Counted from the stretch's first letter, positions 1 to 6,884 are shown. The stretch: 21,164 nucleotides of DNA from JBMDXB01 sp048594975 (GCA_048594975.1 JBMDXQ010000142.1:1-21164), one strand, 5' to 3'. Numbers and translations are program-made. The notes: a model not told the origin generated them from the sequence alone.

Positions 1-343
1 CATAGGCGCGCGGGAACTGGCTGGTCTGCCCGGCGTCGAAGCGGACCATCATGCAGTCCATGCCTGCGGCATCGCCGAGGATCACGGGATCCCCCTTGTG
101 CACGGCGTGCTGGTGGCAGCTGAGCGTTTCGCGCAGGCGAAACCGATCGCTCGAGGGCGGGTGGATCGCCACGGTTGAGATCGTCTCTGGCAGCATGCCT
201 TCACTGAACGCGCCCTTTTCAGTTGCCGCCTGCGAGTGACCGGGAGTCGGTTGCGCAGAGATGACGATCAGCGCGAGCGGCAACCACCACACCTGGCGTG
301 CCGGAGGCGTACGGTGGCCGGAACTACAAGGCTGCTCGTGCAT
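1..343 (-). CDS. Secreted protein of unknown function, 5' part only (runs off the left edge)
   Basis: This open frame starts at an ATG (341-343) and continues past base 1, giving 114 residues. The start is supported by a strong Shine-Dalgarno, AAAGGAG (349-355), five bases upstream of the ATG. The N-terminus has a basic stretch, then a hydrophobic run (WWLPLALIVISA, about residues 20-31) and a small-residue region (GHSQAA) that suits a signal-peptidase site, so export is likely. The mature part seen (ATEKGAFSEGMLPETISTVA, then a stretch with Cys and His residues, SCHQHAVHKGD) matches no family I recognise. Upstream of it are some 350 bases without a gene, so it is probably the first gene of its transcript. 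The signal peptide is fairly clear; the function is unknown. Confidence 0.7.
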   Translation of the reverse strand, partial: MHEQPCSSGHRTPPARQVWWLPLALIVISAQPTPGHSQAATEKGAFSEGMLPETISTVAIHPPSSDRFRLRETLSCHQHAVHKGDPVILGDAAGMDCMMVRFDAGQTSQFPRAY

Positions 344-689
344 CGACACTCCTTTCGGGACAGCGGCCGGACCGGTCACGGCGCAACCGGGCCATGGCAA
401 TATCAATACGACGCTCGGGGGGGGTCAGATGGTCGGATGCCCCTGTCGAAGACCTTCGAGCACAAGGACTGCCGGGGCGGGTGCGCCGTCGAAGATCGAA
501 ACTCCGTCAGGAATCTGAGAAGCTCCGTGAGCTAACGGTCGCGCCCGCTTCGGCCCTGTCGACTTCCACTGACCAGCGATTTGCAGTTTCGAAATCTTCA
601 CGCTAAGCGCGTCTTCGGCGCGAGTGTCATGTCAGGAGGTCGTTGTCGCCCCGCCATCTACACCAGCGAGTCCGTCGAATGGCCATGGG
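344..689. other. Intergenic stretch without a recognisable gene
   Basis: Apart from the ribosome binding site of the leftward gene (349-355) I see no gene, RNA or convincing terminator. Short open frames here have no ribosome binding site and their translations are Arg-rich, as expected of non-coding high-GC DNA. There is a run of eight G at about 418-425. The stretch separates the 5' end of the secreted-protein gene from the 3' end of the arginase fragment. Confidence 0.5.
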
Positions 690-1041
690 TTATTGGCTCG
701 TGAACGGCCGGCCAACGCTCCGCGCCGTCGCCGCCGCGACCAGTGCCTGGGCGATACGCATGGCGGCCACCCGAACTTCGCCATCTGTATCGATGCAAGG
801 ATCGTATGCCGTCAGCGCCGCTGCCTCGATTCGCAGCGCCCTCCCCGCGGCCGCGATCCCTTCCAGCAGGCTGTCGAGCGTGACTCCATCTCGCACGGCG
901 AATGGGTTCGCACAGCCCTCGCGCGGATCGAGCACGTCCAGATCCACGTGCACGTAGGCACGCTCCGACGCGGAACTGATGGAAGCGAGTACATGACCCA
1001 GCGCGCCGGGCACGTCGCACGCAGCGACCGTGAGCATCTTA
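690..1041 (-). pseudogene. Arginase/ureohydrolase-family gene, C-terminal fragment
   Basis: The frame ends with TAA at 690-692 and encodes about 115 residues of the C-terminal end of an arginase-family protein. The diagnostic metal-binding motif is VHVDLDVLDP, followed by EGCANPFAVRDGVTLDSLLE and then AYDPCIDTDGEV, the order seen in the last third of ureohydrolases (arginase, agmatinase, formimidoylglutamase). Full-length members are about 300 residues, so roughly the first 190, including the first metal ligands, are missing. The reading frame stops being arginase-like at the left end of the IS5 element (1042). The ATG at 1035-1037 is an internal Met, not a genuine start. No N-terminal part is found on the other side of the IS, so the gene is dead. 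Which ureohydrolase it was cannot be decided from this piece. Confidence 0.72.
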
Positions 1042-1059
1042 GGAGCTTGCTGAAAAACC
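1042..1059 (+). repeat. Left terminal inverted repeat of the IS5-family element
   Basis: The 18-bp end GGAGCTTGCTGAAAAACC is preceded by TA at 1040-1041. It pairs with the intron-split right end, sharing GGAG and then GCTGAAAAACC, with three mismatches between those blocks. Confidence 0.8.
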
Positions 1060-1100
1060 CGTCAGTTTAGGGATCGACAGATCGTCGATCGCGTACTACC

Positions 1101-2180
1101 ATGTCGGCCATGCGAGGAGACGACCGCCAGCCCGATGCGATGTTCAGTTACGTGTCTGCCGAGGAACGTGTGCCGAAGGAGCACCCGCTGCGCGCGATTC
1201 GCTCGTTGGTCGACGACGTGCTGCGCGACATGTCGCGCGAGTTCGACGGGCTGTATGCCCGGGTCGGTCGGCCGTCGATTCCTCCCGAGCGTCTCCTGCG
1301 GGCCCAACTGCTCCAGATCTTCTATTCGATTCGCAGTGAGCGCCTGCTGATGGAGCAGTTGGATTACAACCTGCTGTTTCGCTGGTTCGTCGGGATGGAC
1401 ATGGACGAGCCGATCTGGGCGCCGACGGTCTTCACCAAGAATCGCGACCGGCTGCTGAATCAGGAGATCGCGCGGAGCTTCTTTCGCCGCGTGGTAGAGC
1501 GGGCGGCGACCTTGATGTCGGACGAACATTTCACGGTTGACGGCACGCTGATCGAAGCGTGGGCGAGCCAAAAGAGTTTTCAACGGAAGGACGGCGGCAC
1601 GGACGGCGACGGGAGCGACTTCCGCGGTCAACAGCGAAAGAACGACACGCACGCCTCGAAGACTGACCCGGATGCGCGGTTGTATCGCAAGTCGAACGGC
1701 GCTGAATCGCGCCTGGCGTATCTGGGCCATCTGTTGATCGAGAATCGCCACGGCCTGATTGCCGACGCGATGGCGACGACGGCGGATGGCACCGCGGAGC
1801 GCGAGGCGGGCCTGCTGATGCTCCATGGGCAATGGCGACGGGCCCCGGGTCGCCGCCGCACCGTGGGCGGCGACAAGGCCTATGACGTGCGCGAATTCAT
1901 CGATCTCTCGCGCGAGCTGGGGACAACCCCGCACGTGACGCAGAATCTGGCGCGGCCCGGCGGCAGCGCGCTTGACGGTCGTACCACCCGTCATGACGGC
2001 TATGCGATGAGTCAGCACGCCCGCCCGCGCATCGAGCCGGCCTTCGGCTGGCTGAAGACGATCGCCTGGATGCGCAAGGTCAAGCTGCGCGGGCTGCCGA
2101 AGGTCGACTGGCTCTTCGTCTTCGCCAGCGCCGCATTCAACCTGATTCGATTGCCCAAGCTGCTGGAGCGACCGGTATGA
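1101..2180 (+). CDS. IS5-family DDE transposase
   Basis: The 359-residue protein catalyses transposition of the surrounding IS. The N-terminal region (about 14-125, FSYVSAEERVPKEHPLRAIR, then SIRSERLLMEQLDYNLLFRW) is the DUF772-like domain of IS5 transposases. The DDE catalytic core follows: D147 (FTVDGTLIEAWAS), D258 (GGDKAYD) and E312 (RIEPAFGWLKT), all present. Length is in the usual range, and no frameshift or stop is seen, so the enzyme looks intact. Two starts are possible: the ATG at 1101, or the ATG at 1110, which gives the MRGDDRQ beginning that I consider more typical of the family. Neither has a strong ribosome binding site, as is common for transposases. It could still act on other copies in the genome. 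Confidence 0.9.
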   Translation: MSAMRGDDRQPDAMFSYVSAEERVPKEHPLRAIRSLVDDVLRDMSREFDGLYARVGRPSIPPERLLRAQLLQIFYSIRSERLLMEQLDYNLLFRWFVGMDMDEPIWAPTVFTKNRDRLLNQEIARSFFRRVVERAATLMSDEHFTVDGTLIEAWASQKSFQRKDGGTDGDGSDFRGQQRKNDTHASKTDPDARLYRKSNGAESRLAYLGHLLIENRHGLIADAMATTADGTAEREAGLLMLHGQWRRAPGRRRTVGGDKAYDVREFIDLSRELGTTPHVTQNLARPGGSALDGRTTRHDGYAMSQHARPRIEPAFGWLKTIAWMRKVKLRGLPKVDWLFVFASAAFNLIRLPKLLERPV

Positions 2181-2217
2181 CGATGGTGACGTCTCCCCAC
2201 GCGGCCGTTCGACTCCC

Positions 2218-2233
2218 TCGCACGGCCGTGCGA
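2218..2233. repeat. Perfect 16-bp palindrome inside the right part of the IS5 element
   Basis: TCGCACGGCCGTGCGA is a perfect self-complementary palindrome 37 bases after the transposase stop codon. It could form a GC-rich cruciform or hairpin. There is no T-tract after it, so a classic intrinsic terminator is not supported. Confidence 0.5.
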
Positions 2234-2279
2234 CGGCCCTCCGCGATGGGCTGAACACTCGATTCGGCGATACAAGCGA

Positions 2280-2292
2280 GGCAGTGACTGCC
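2280..2292. repeat. Hairpin next to the intron insertion site
   Basis: GGCAGTGACTGCC has six-base perfect arms around a single central base. It ends 15 bases from the intron boundary at 2307/2308, on the 3'-exon side of the intron. Some bacterial group II introns choose sites beside DNA hairpins, so its position may matter for how the intron recognised this target. Confidence 0.45.
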
Positions 2293-2301
2293 ATGATCAG
2301 C

Positions 2302-2307
2302 GGTTTT
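2302..2307 (+). repeat. Inner half of the split right inverted repeat of the IS5 element
   Basis: GGTTTT (2302-2307) is the internal part of the right terminal repeat. The outer 12 bases lie at 4225-4236, beyond the intron. Joined, the two halves restore the inverted repeat described for the whole element. Confidence 0.7.
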
Positions 2308-2381
2308 GTCGCGGTAGGGACGCCGGTTGACCCGGCGCCCCCCGCACAGATCCGTACGTGCAGAATTGCTGCATACGGCTC
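2308..2381 (-). ncRNA. Group II intron domains V and VI (catalytic core and branch-point stem)
   Basis: Domain V is the 34-nt hairpin at 2348-2381. It starts GAGCCGTATGCAGC, carries the catalytic AGC triad near its 5' end, and closes with GCACGTACGGATCT. It begins directly after the TAG stop of the reverse transcriptase. Domain VI follows: GGGGGCGCCGGG pairs with CCGGCGTCCC around a small loop, and the A of CCCTACC on the 3' side is the likely bulged branch-point adenosine. The 3' end ...CGAC fits the usual AY terminus. The structure was assigned by eye. Confidence 0.85.
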
Positions 2382-3794
2382 CTACCTCGGATGCATGGCA
2401 TCGAAGCGCACGTTTGGGTGCGGGTGCAGAATGCGGGCGCTGGGAATCCAGACATCAACGAGTCGCAGAAACCGTACCCAGGTCAAACGCCGACGCTGGC
2501 CGCGACGCCGAAGCGCCCGATACCAGCGCCAGATGACCTGAGTCCGAAAGCTGTTGAGACTATCCATGTTGCCGGGCACGGCGTGGTAGTTGAGGTGACC
2601 TCGAACGACGGCTCTCACCCATCGGCCCGTCGTCGGCACTGGTTCGTGCCAGCGTCGACGAAGCGCTTTCTTGATCGCCGCGAGTTTGGCGGAGAAGCGC
2701 CGCCGAATCGTCTTGCGCTTGACGATGAACCGCCCGGTTTTCCGCATGGTCCCACAGATGTGAGTGAACCCGAGAAAGTCGAACGTTTCTGGTTTGCTCT
2801 CGCCTCGCGCCTTTCGGTGGTCAGCTGCGTGGCGCCCGAACTCAATCAGGCGCGTCTTGTCCGGGTGGAGTTGCAACCCGAACGTGGCTAAACGTTCCTG
2901 CCACGCGGCAAGGAAGCGCTCGGCATCTCGTTGATGCTCGAATCCCAGCACGATGTCGTCCGCATAGCGGACGATGATCATGTCGCCGCTGGCGTGTTGC
3001 CGCCGCCAGCGGTGGGCCCACACGTCGAAGACGTAGTGCAGGTAGATATTGGCCAGCACCGGCGAAATCACCGCGCCTTGCGGTGTCCCGACCTCGGTCT
3101 TCGACCATTCGCCGTCCTCCGACACGCCGGCTCTCAGCCATTTCTGGATGAGGCGTAGGATGCGTCGGTCGGCGATGCGATGCTCGACAAACTTGAGGAG
3201 CCATCCGTGGTCGAGCGTGTCGAAGAACCCACGGATGTCCGCGTCGAGCACCCAGTTCACCTTCTTGCGCATGAGTCCCACCCACAGGGCATCCAGCGCG
3301 TGATGCGGGCTGCGCCCCGGGCGGAATCCATACGAGAAGCCGACGAAGTCCTCTTCGTAGATCTGATTGAGGACCGTCCCGACCGCGTGCTGGACGATCT
3401 TGTCTTCCAGCGCCGCGATCCCGAGCGGGCGTTGTCGCCCATCCGGTTTCGGGATGTAGGCGCGCTTGGACGGTTGCGCCCGATACGTCCCTTGATGCAC
3501 ACAGCTGTGCAATGCGACCAGTCGTGTCTCGAGGTCCGTTTCGTACGCTGCCCATGTGACCCCGTCGACGCCCGGCGCGGCGGCTCGCTTCAACGCGTAG
3601 AAGCTTGCCCGCAGCTGCCCGACCGTGACGTGGTGCAGCAGCGCGGTGAACCGTGTCTGCTTGTCCCTGCGTGCGACTTCACGCACACCCATCAGCGCGC
3701 TCGACGCGCTGGCCCGGCTCTGAGTCCGGGGCGCGGTCGGCTGCTTGGTGTTCTCCTTGGTCGGTCGCCTTCCCTCCGGAGCCTCCGCGGACAT
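2382..3794 (-). CDS. ltrA: Group II intron reverse transcriptase/maturase
   Basis: The 470-residue protein copies the intron RNA into DNA and helps it splice. Fingers/palm motifs are in order: AAAPGVDGVTW, YIPKPDGRQRPLGI, FSYGFRPGRSPHHALDAL, WVLDADIRGFFD, GTPQGAVISPVLANIYLHY (about 236-254) and the catalytic YADD (about 277-280), then LHPDKTRLIEFGR and FDFLGFTHI. A basic maturase/thumb (domain X) region follows. The protein ends at HPHPNVRFDAMHPR with no HNH endonuclease domain, so it belongs to the endonuclease-lacking type. I chose the ATG at 3794 because the 28 to 56 residues that a longer frame (ATG at 3878 or 3962) would add overlap the domain III-like RNA. No start has a convincing ribosome binding site. 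No frameshift is seen, so the enzyme looks functional. Confidence 0.9.
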   Translation of the reverse strand: MSAEAPEGRRPTKENTKQPTAPRTQSRASASSALMGVREVARRDKQTRFTALLHHVTVGQLRASFYALKRAAAPGVDGVTWAAYETDLETRLVALHSCVHQGTYRAQPSKRAYIPKPDGRQRPLGIAALEDKIVQHAVGTVLNQIYEEDFVGFSYGFRPGRSPHHALDALWVGLMRKKVNWVLDADIRGFFDTLDHGWLLKFVEHRIADRRILRLIQKWLRAGVSEDGEWSKTEVGTPQGAVISPVLANIYLHYVFDVWAHRWRRQHASGDMIIVRYADDIVLGFEHQRDAERFLAAWQERLATFGLQLHPDKTRLIEFGRHAADHRKARGESKPETFDFLGFTHICGTMRKTGRFIVKRKTIRRRFSAKLAAIKKALRRRWHEPVPTTGRWVRAVVRGHLNYHAVPGNMDSLNSFRTQVIWRWYRALRRRGQRRRLTWVRFLRLVDVWIPSARILHPHPNVRFDAMHPR

Positions 3795-4224
3795 GCCGTC
3801 GTCCACGTTCGGTCCCTTCGACGGTACTACGCGACCGTCCGACTCCCCATCGACGTGCGTGGCGGACGTGCGGCTCATGGCCTTCTCCACCCGGCCCGGG
3901 CGGTGGTGGCTGCCGAGCATCGATGGGGTCTCCCGGTTCTCGCGCGCGGAGTATCCGTGCATGCGAGGGGTCTCAGACTGCGCGGAGTCGCGTGTCGGCT
4001 CGCGGTAGCGCCGGCTCGCGTGTGGCCTTCCGCTTTGCTGAACAGCGTCGGCACTCCGGTCGCGATTATTTCGCAGCTCAATACCCTGCCTGCACGTGCC
4101 CCTGTCAACGCTTCGATAGCGCCCTCACGGGCCACTACGCATGACTCGGGGTCAGGATGGATCGCTACTCCTTTCCTGTGAGACTCTTGCATTCTCAACT
4201 CCGCGCCGGTTTATCCCGGCGCAC

Positions 4225-4236
4225 TCAGCGGCCTCC
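4225..4236 (+). repeat. Outer half of the split right inverted repeat of the IS5 element
   Basis: TCAGCGGCCTCC is the outermost 12 bases of the IS, separated from the rest by the intron. It is followed by TA (4237-4238), the same dinucleotide that precedes the left end. On the minus strand it contains the TGA that ends the neighbouring TIR-domain gene. Confidence 0.75.
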
Positions 4237-5172
4237 TAGTCTAGGGGATTGACGTAGGCGTTGTTGCGACCTGGAGATGGAGCGATACATCGGGGATTCG
4301 CGGCGTGTCGGGGGACGATTCGCATCCTGGACACTGAACAGCAGGTCCTCGGTGACAGTCTGCGGAAACGCCAACGGGACTCGTACGCGCCGGGCCAGCT
4401 CGACGAGCGCGTGAATCACCCGCAGCTTGCATCCGTTGATCGTATCGGATATTTCCAAGCGCCCTCCCTTGTTCCAGGAGGCGTTAGCGCGCTCGATGAG
4501 ATCGAGTTCTCCGATGATGCCCGCAACCAAATGCTGATTGTCCGCTGGCGTGATGTGAATAACCAGCTTCTGGAGCGCGACGCGGCAGTCCGCAAGCGAT
4601 GCGAACATCGCTTCGCTATCGATTTGGGCGTGATAACGGGTGAAGACGGCCCGTCTGTAGCACGTCGAGAGCACTTCGCGGATTCTTGCTCGTGACGTCC
4701 CCACCGCGCCGCCTGACCCGGCGACCGCCGCAGGAGCGCCGAGCTTCTGCGCCAGCAGACGACACACTTCGGGCACGCTGGAGTTCCTGATGTCCAGGTA
4801 GCCAACTGACGGGGACAGCCCGGGCAAGTCTGTGCCGTCCAGCTTGAGCGGCAGGATATAGGCGCGCCGCTGCTGTAGCGCTCGCGACAGCGCGAATTGT
4901 CGCTCGTGATTGGTCCACGGCTTAGCGACGTAACTCTTCGAGATCAGCACGAGACAGTAGCGCGACTGCTTCTCGTAGATCTCCCCCAGCGCCGTAGTCA
5001 GATCCTCGCCAAGCAGTTTCGCCGGCTCGAAGCGGTCATAGTACACGCGGTAGCCCTTCCGCTTCAGGGCGGTGGCGATCTTCTCAGCCACCTTCCGATC
5101 TGCTCCCGCGTAGGACACCGCAAGGTCGTAGACCGGCGCGGCATCCTGGGCCTTACGGCGCGTAGACGGCAT
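4225..5172 (-). CDS. TIR-domain protein with a helical C-terminal domain
   Basis: From ATG 5172 the product is 315 residues. Residues 15-130 form a TIR domain: YDLAVSYAGADR strand, YRVYYDRFEPAKLLGEDL around the BB loop, CLVLISKSY, and KPWTNHERQFAL with E90 at the position of the catalytic Glu of NAD-cleaving TIRs. After a Gly/Ala-rich linker (about 145-165) comes a helical domain (about 168-290, RAVFTRYHAQIDSEAMFASL, CRVALQKLV, ELDLIER) that I cannot name. Bacterial TIR proteins of this design often act in antiphage NAD depletion or signalling; that role is inferred. The start overlaps the upstream small ORF by 20 bases, suggesting coupled translation, with a weak GTGAGG ahead. The last four residues (LGGR) and the stop codon are wholly or partly IS5 sequence, so the native C-terminus is altered. 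A longer frame up to 5430 exists but has low-complexity content. Confidence 0.82.
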   Translation of the reverse strand: MPSTRRKAQDAAPVYDLAVSYAGADRKVAEKIATALKRKGYRVYYDRFEPAKLLGEDLTTALGEIYEKQSRYCLVLISKSYVAKPWTNHERQFALSRALQQRRAYILPLKLDGTDLPGLSPSVGYLDIRNSSVPEVCRLLAQKLGAPAAVAGSGGAVGTSRARIREVLSTCYRRAVFTRYHAQIDSEAMFASLADCRVALQKLVIHITPADNQHLVAGIIGELDLIERANASWNKGGRLEISDTINGCKLRVIHALVELARRVRVPLAFPQTVTEDLLFSVQDANRPPTRRESPMYRSISRSQQRLRQSPRLGGR

Positions 5173-5503
5173 CGGCACCCTCACCGAATTGATCACTCTT
5201 TCTAGGTAGGCGCGGCAGCTTGAACCGCCGTCGCTGGTCGGCATAGTCCCGATTCTCAGGGCCGGCCACCGACTCCGCATAGTACTCGGCCTCACTCGCT
5301 TGCGCGTCCTGTAAGGTGCGAAAACCTTGGTTACGCCGCCAGGACGTACTCGCGAACCACACCGCCGAGGCGATCGCGACGCTGGACACTCTGTTCGCGG
5401 CGAACATTCTTGCGGAGTACAGGTTGTCACGCTCCTGTTCCTTGTTCAGCGGTGCTGTTCGTAAGAGGCGCCTGACCGCTCGAGACGTCACGGGCAGCGT
5501 CAT
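5153..5503 (-). CDS. Small protein with one predicted membrane segment, upstream of the TIR gene
   Basis: The 116-residue frame starts at ATG 5503, with GAGGGG about 8 bases upstream, and stops at 5153, 20 bases inside the TIR gene. It begins with a basic stretch (MTLPVTSRAVRRLLRT), has a moderately hydrophobic segment (VSSVAIASAVWFAS, about residues 39-52) that could be a membrane anchor, and continues as a polar, charged tail rich in Glu, Asp and Arg. No family is recognised. The overlap with the next start codon and the same strand suggest a two-gene operon. Composition is plausible for a real gene, but it could be spurious, since its 5' flank ends only 57 bases away at an IS boundary. Confidence 0.42.
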   Translation of the reverse strand: MTLPVTSRAVRRLLRTAPLNKEQERDNLYSARMFAANRVSSVAIASAVWFASTSWRRNQGFRTLQDAQASEAEYYAESVAGPENRDYADQRRRFKLPRLPRKSDQFGEGADAVYAP

Positions 5504-5560
5504 CTGTACCCAATCCCCTCAATTCGGCTGAGATCCCGACAGCTGCGGTAGTACGGGACC

Positions 5561-5578
5561 TGTGCTCCGCAATTATTC
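5561..5578 (+). repeat. Left terminal inverted repeat of the integrase-type IS
   Basis: TGTGCTCCGCAATTATTC. Its first 12 bases are identical to the ends of the small element at 16281-16623. Confidence 0.78.
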
Positions 5579-5657
5579 ACCGCGGCCGCCGGTACCTGGG
5601 CCTCCGCCGCGCGCATAGGACCGCGCGGTATGTGCAGCTACTATTATTCCTGCACGG

Positions 5658-6736
5658 ATGACTCGTACCGCGCTCCTGCTCGTTCGTGATCTGCTCCACT
5701 TCGTGGCGCTGACCTGTTCCTCCCACCACCGCCTGGCAGCCGAAAACCTCTTCCTTCGCAAGCAACTGGCGTTCTATATCGCGAGAGAGGTCAGGCCGCG
5801 GCGCCTGAACGATGCCGCCAGAATCGCACTCGTCGTGCTCGCGCGGGCCATCGACTGGCGACCGCTCCTCGTCGTCGTGCGACCGGACACGCTCGTGCGA
5901 TGGCACCGGCAGGGATCCCGCCTGTTCTGGCGTTGGAAGTCACGGCGTCCCGGCCGCCCCCGGATTCCGGTGTCCCTCCAGGACTTAATCGCGACATGGC
6001 GCGGGCCAACCGGACGTGGGGTGAGGAACGGATTGCCGCCGAGCTGCTGCTCAAGGTGGGCGTCGCCGTCTCGCCGCGGACCGTAAGGCGGTACATGCGC
6101 CGGCCAGTCTCGCCCCGACCGTGTTCATCTCCGCAGGCCTGGAGCACGTTTGTGGGGAACCACGCCCGCGAGACGCTGGCCTGCGATTTCTTCGTGGCGG
6201 CCACGGCCACGTTCCGGCTCGTGTACGTGTTCCTGGTGCTGGAGATCGGCACCCGTCGGATTCTGCATTGGAATGTTACGGAGCTTCCGACGGCCGAATG
6301 GACGGCGCAGCAGTTTCGAAGCGTCCTGACCGGCGACGAACCGTACCCGTTCGTGGTACACGATCGCGATGCCGTGTTCGCGGCCGCGGTAGACGACGCA
6401 TTGAGGTCGATGCATCTTCGCGTATTGAAAACGCCCGCCCGCGTCCCGCAAGCGAACGCGTTTTGCGAACGACTGATCGGAACGGCGCGTCGCGAATGTC
6501 TCGACCATTTCATTCCGCTCCATGCGCGGCATCTTCGGAAGATCGTGGCCGAGTGGGTCCGTCACCACAATCGGGGTCGTCCACATGCGAGCCTCGGTCC
6601 CGGAATTCCGGAGCCGGTAGGGCTGACCGTGTCGCGGGCGATTGACCACCGACTGCCGCACGGCCATCGCGTCGTGGCGAAGCCCATTCTCGGCGGTCTC
6701 CATCACGAGTACCGGCTCGAGCCGATCGCGGCGTGA
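5658..6736 (+). pseudogene. Integrase-type transposase (rve domain), broken by a frameshift
   Basis: The gene begins at ATG 5658 (MTRTALLLVRDLLHFVALTC, then AENLFLRKQLAFY). The frame is correct up to about 5990 (PRIPVSLQDLIAT) and then must shift to the -1 frame, where the family sequence resumes at MARANRTWGEERIAAELLLK (from 5996). The catalytic core is intact downstream: D in LACDFFVAA, D in VVHDRDAVF, E in NAFCERLIGTARRE, then HHNRGRPHASLG near the end. Joined, the protein would be about 359 residues. No A-rich or other slippery heptamer lies at the break, so a loss of one base is more likely than programmed frameshifting. The downstream frame alone (ATG 5996) keeps all three catalytic residues but lacks the N-terminal DNA-binding part. 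Confidence 0.8.
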
Positions 6737-6762
6737 TTCCTTGCGGAGTTCTCATTCGTACC

Positions 6763-6780
6763 GAATATTTGCGGAGTACA
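6763..6780 (-). repeat. Right terminal inverted repeat of the integrase-type IS
   Basis: On the minus strand this reads TGTACTCCGCAAATATTC. The base following each end outward is also complementary (5560 C, 6781 G), so the repeat may be one base longer. Confidence 0.75.
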
Positions 6781-6884
6781 GCCTTGAGCACGCGGTTCTC
6801 TTCCCGCAGGAATTCAACGAGATCGCGCTGTTCCCGTTCGATCCAGCCGACCAAGGCGGCGATGATCAAAGGCAGCGGGAGCAC
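6781..6884 (-). pseudogene. N-terminal fragment of a second integrase-type transposase
   Basis: From a GTG at 6884 the minus strand reads MLPLPLIIAALVGWIERE, then DLVEFLREENRVLKA, the hydrophobic-plus-coiled N-terminus of transposases whose next residues usually resemble REQL. The similarity ends exactly where the IS at 5561-6780 begins. The remainder of the protein is not found on the other side of that IS (below 5561), so a deletion accompanied or followed the insertion. It is a different subtype from the neighbouring IS transposase. Confidence 0.65.

Larger units (their letters stand above)
2308..4224 (-). mobile_element. Group II intron with its own reverse transcriptase
   Basis: On the minus strand the intron starts at 4224 with GTGCGCCGGG, a typical group II 5' end (GUGYG). 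It ends near 2308 with a domain VI stem and CTACCGCGAC. Length is 1,917 nt. Between the ends are a 5' region of about 400 nt that includes a domain III-like CGCGTAGTACC stretch (about 3825-3840), the reverse transcriptase ORF in domain IV, and a clear domain V directly after the ORF stop codon. The exons are the two halves of the right inverted repeat of the IS5 element. Removing the intron restores CGCTGA joined to AAAACC, so the boundaries are independently supported. All parts needed for splicing and retrohoming appear to be present. Confidence 0.88.
1042..4236 (+). mobile_element. IS5-family insertion sequence, interrupted by a group II intron
   Basis: The element has a DDE transposase (1101-2180) and terminal inverted repeats. 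The left end begins GGAGCTTGCTGAAAAACC (1042-1059). The right end becomes visible only when the intron (2308-4224) is removed: 2302-2307 joined to 4225-4236 reads, on the minus strand, GGAGGCCGCTGAAAAACC. The two ends match at 15 of 18 positions. Without the intron the IS is 1,278 bp, normal for IS5. A TA dinucleotide flanks both ends (1040-1041 and 4237-4238) and may be the target duplication. Because the intron sits in the outer end, this copy may be immobile unless the intron is excised or reverse-spliced out. Confidence 0.85.
5561..6780 (+). mobile_element. Integrase-type (IS3-like) insertion sequence with a frameshifted transposase
   Basis: The ends are inverted repeats: left TGTGCTCCGCAATTATTC (5561-5578) and right, read on the minus strand, TGTACTCCGCAAATATTC (6763-6780), matching at 16 of 18 positions. 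The first and last bases are TGT...ACA, usual for integrase-type elements. Length is 1,220 bp. A second copy of the end motif (TGCGGAGT, 6742-6749) lies just inside the right end (other copy 6770-6777), a possible transposase-binding repeat. I find no clear target duplication. The element sits directly against a truncated transposase of another type (6781-6884), which it probably disrupted. Confidence 0.8.

Noticed and set aside
1062..2294. A 410-codon open frame on the minus strand opposite the IS5 transposase
   Set aside because: It is the antisense shadow of an intact transposase with all DDE residues. Its translation has no recognisable motif and no ribosome binding site.
3180..4181. A 333-codon plus-strand frame across the intron
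   Set aside because: It lies opposite the reverse transcriptase and the structured 5' part of the intron. It has no family features and is explained as a high-GC shadow frame.
5985..6000. Programmed -1 frameshifting in the integrase-type IS
   Set aside because: No slippery heptamer or A-rich run lies at the switch point, and transposases of this subtype are, to my knowledge, single-frame. A lost base is the simpler reading.
5791..6513. A 240-codon minus-strand frame within the integrase-type IS
   Set aside because: It is the complement of the transposase catalytic domain, with no ribosome binding site and no recognisable domain.
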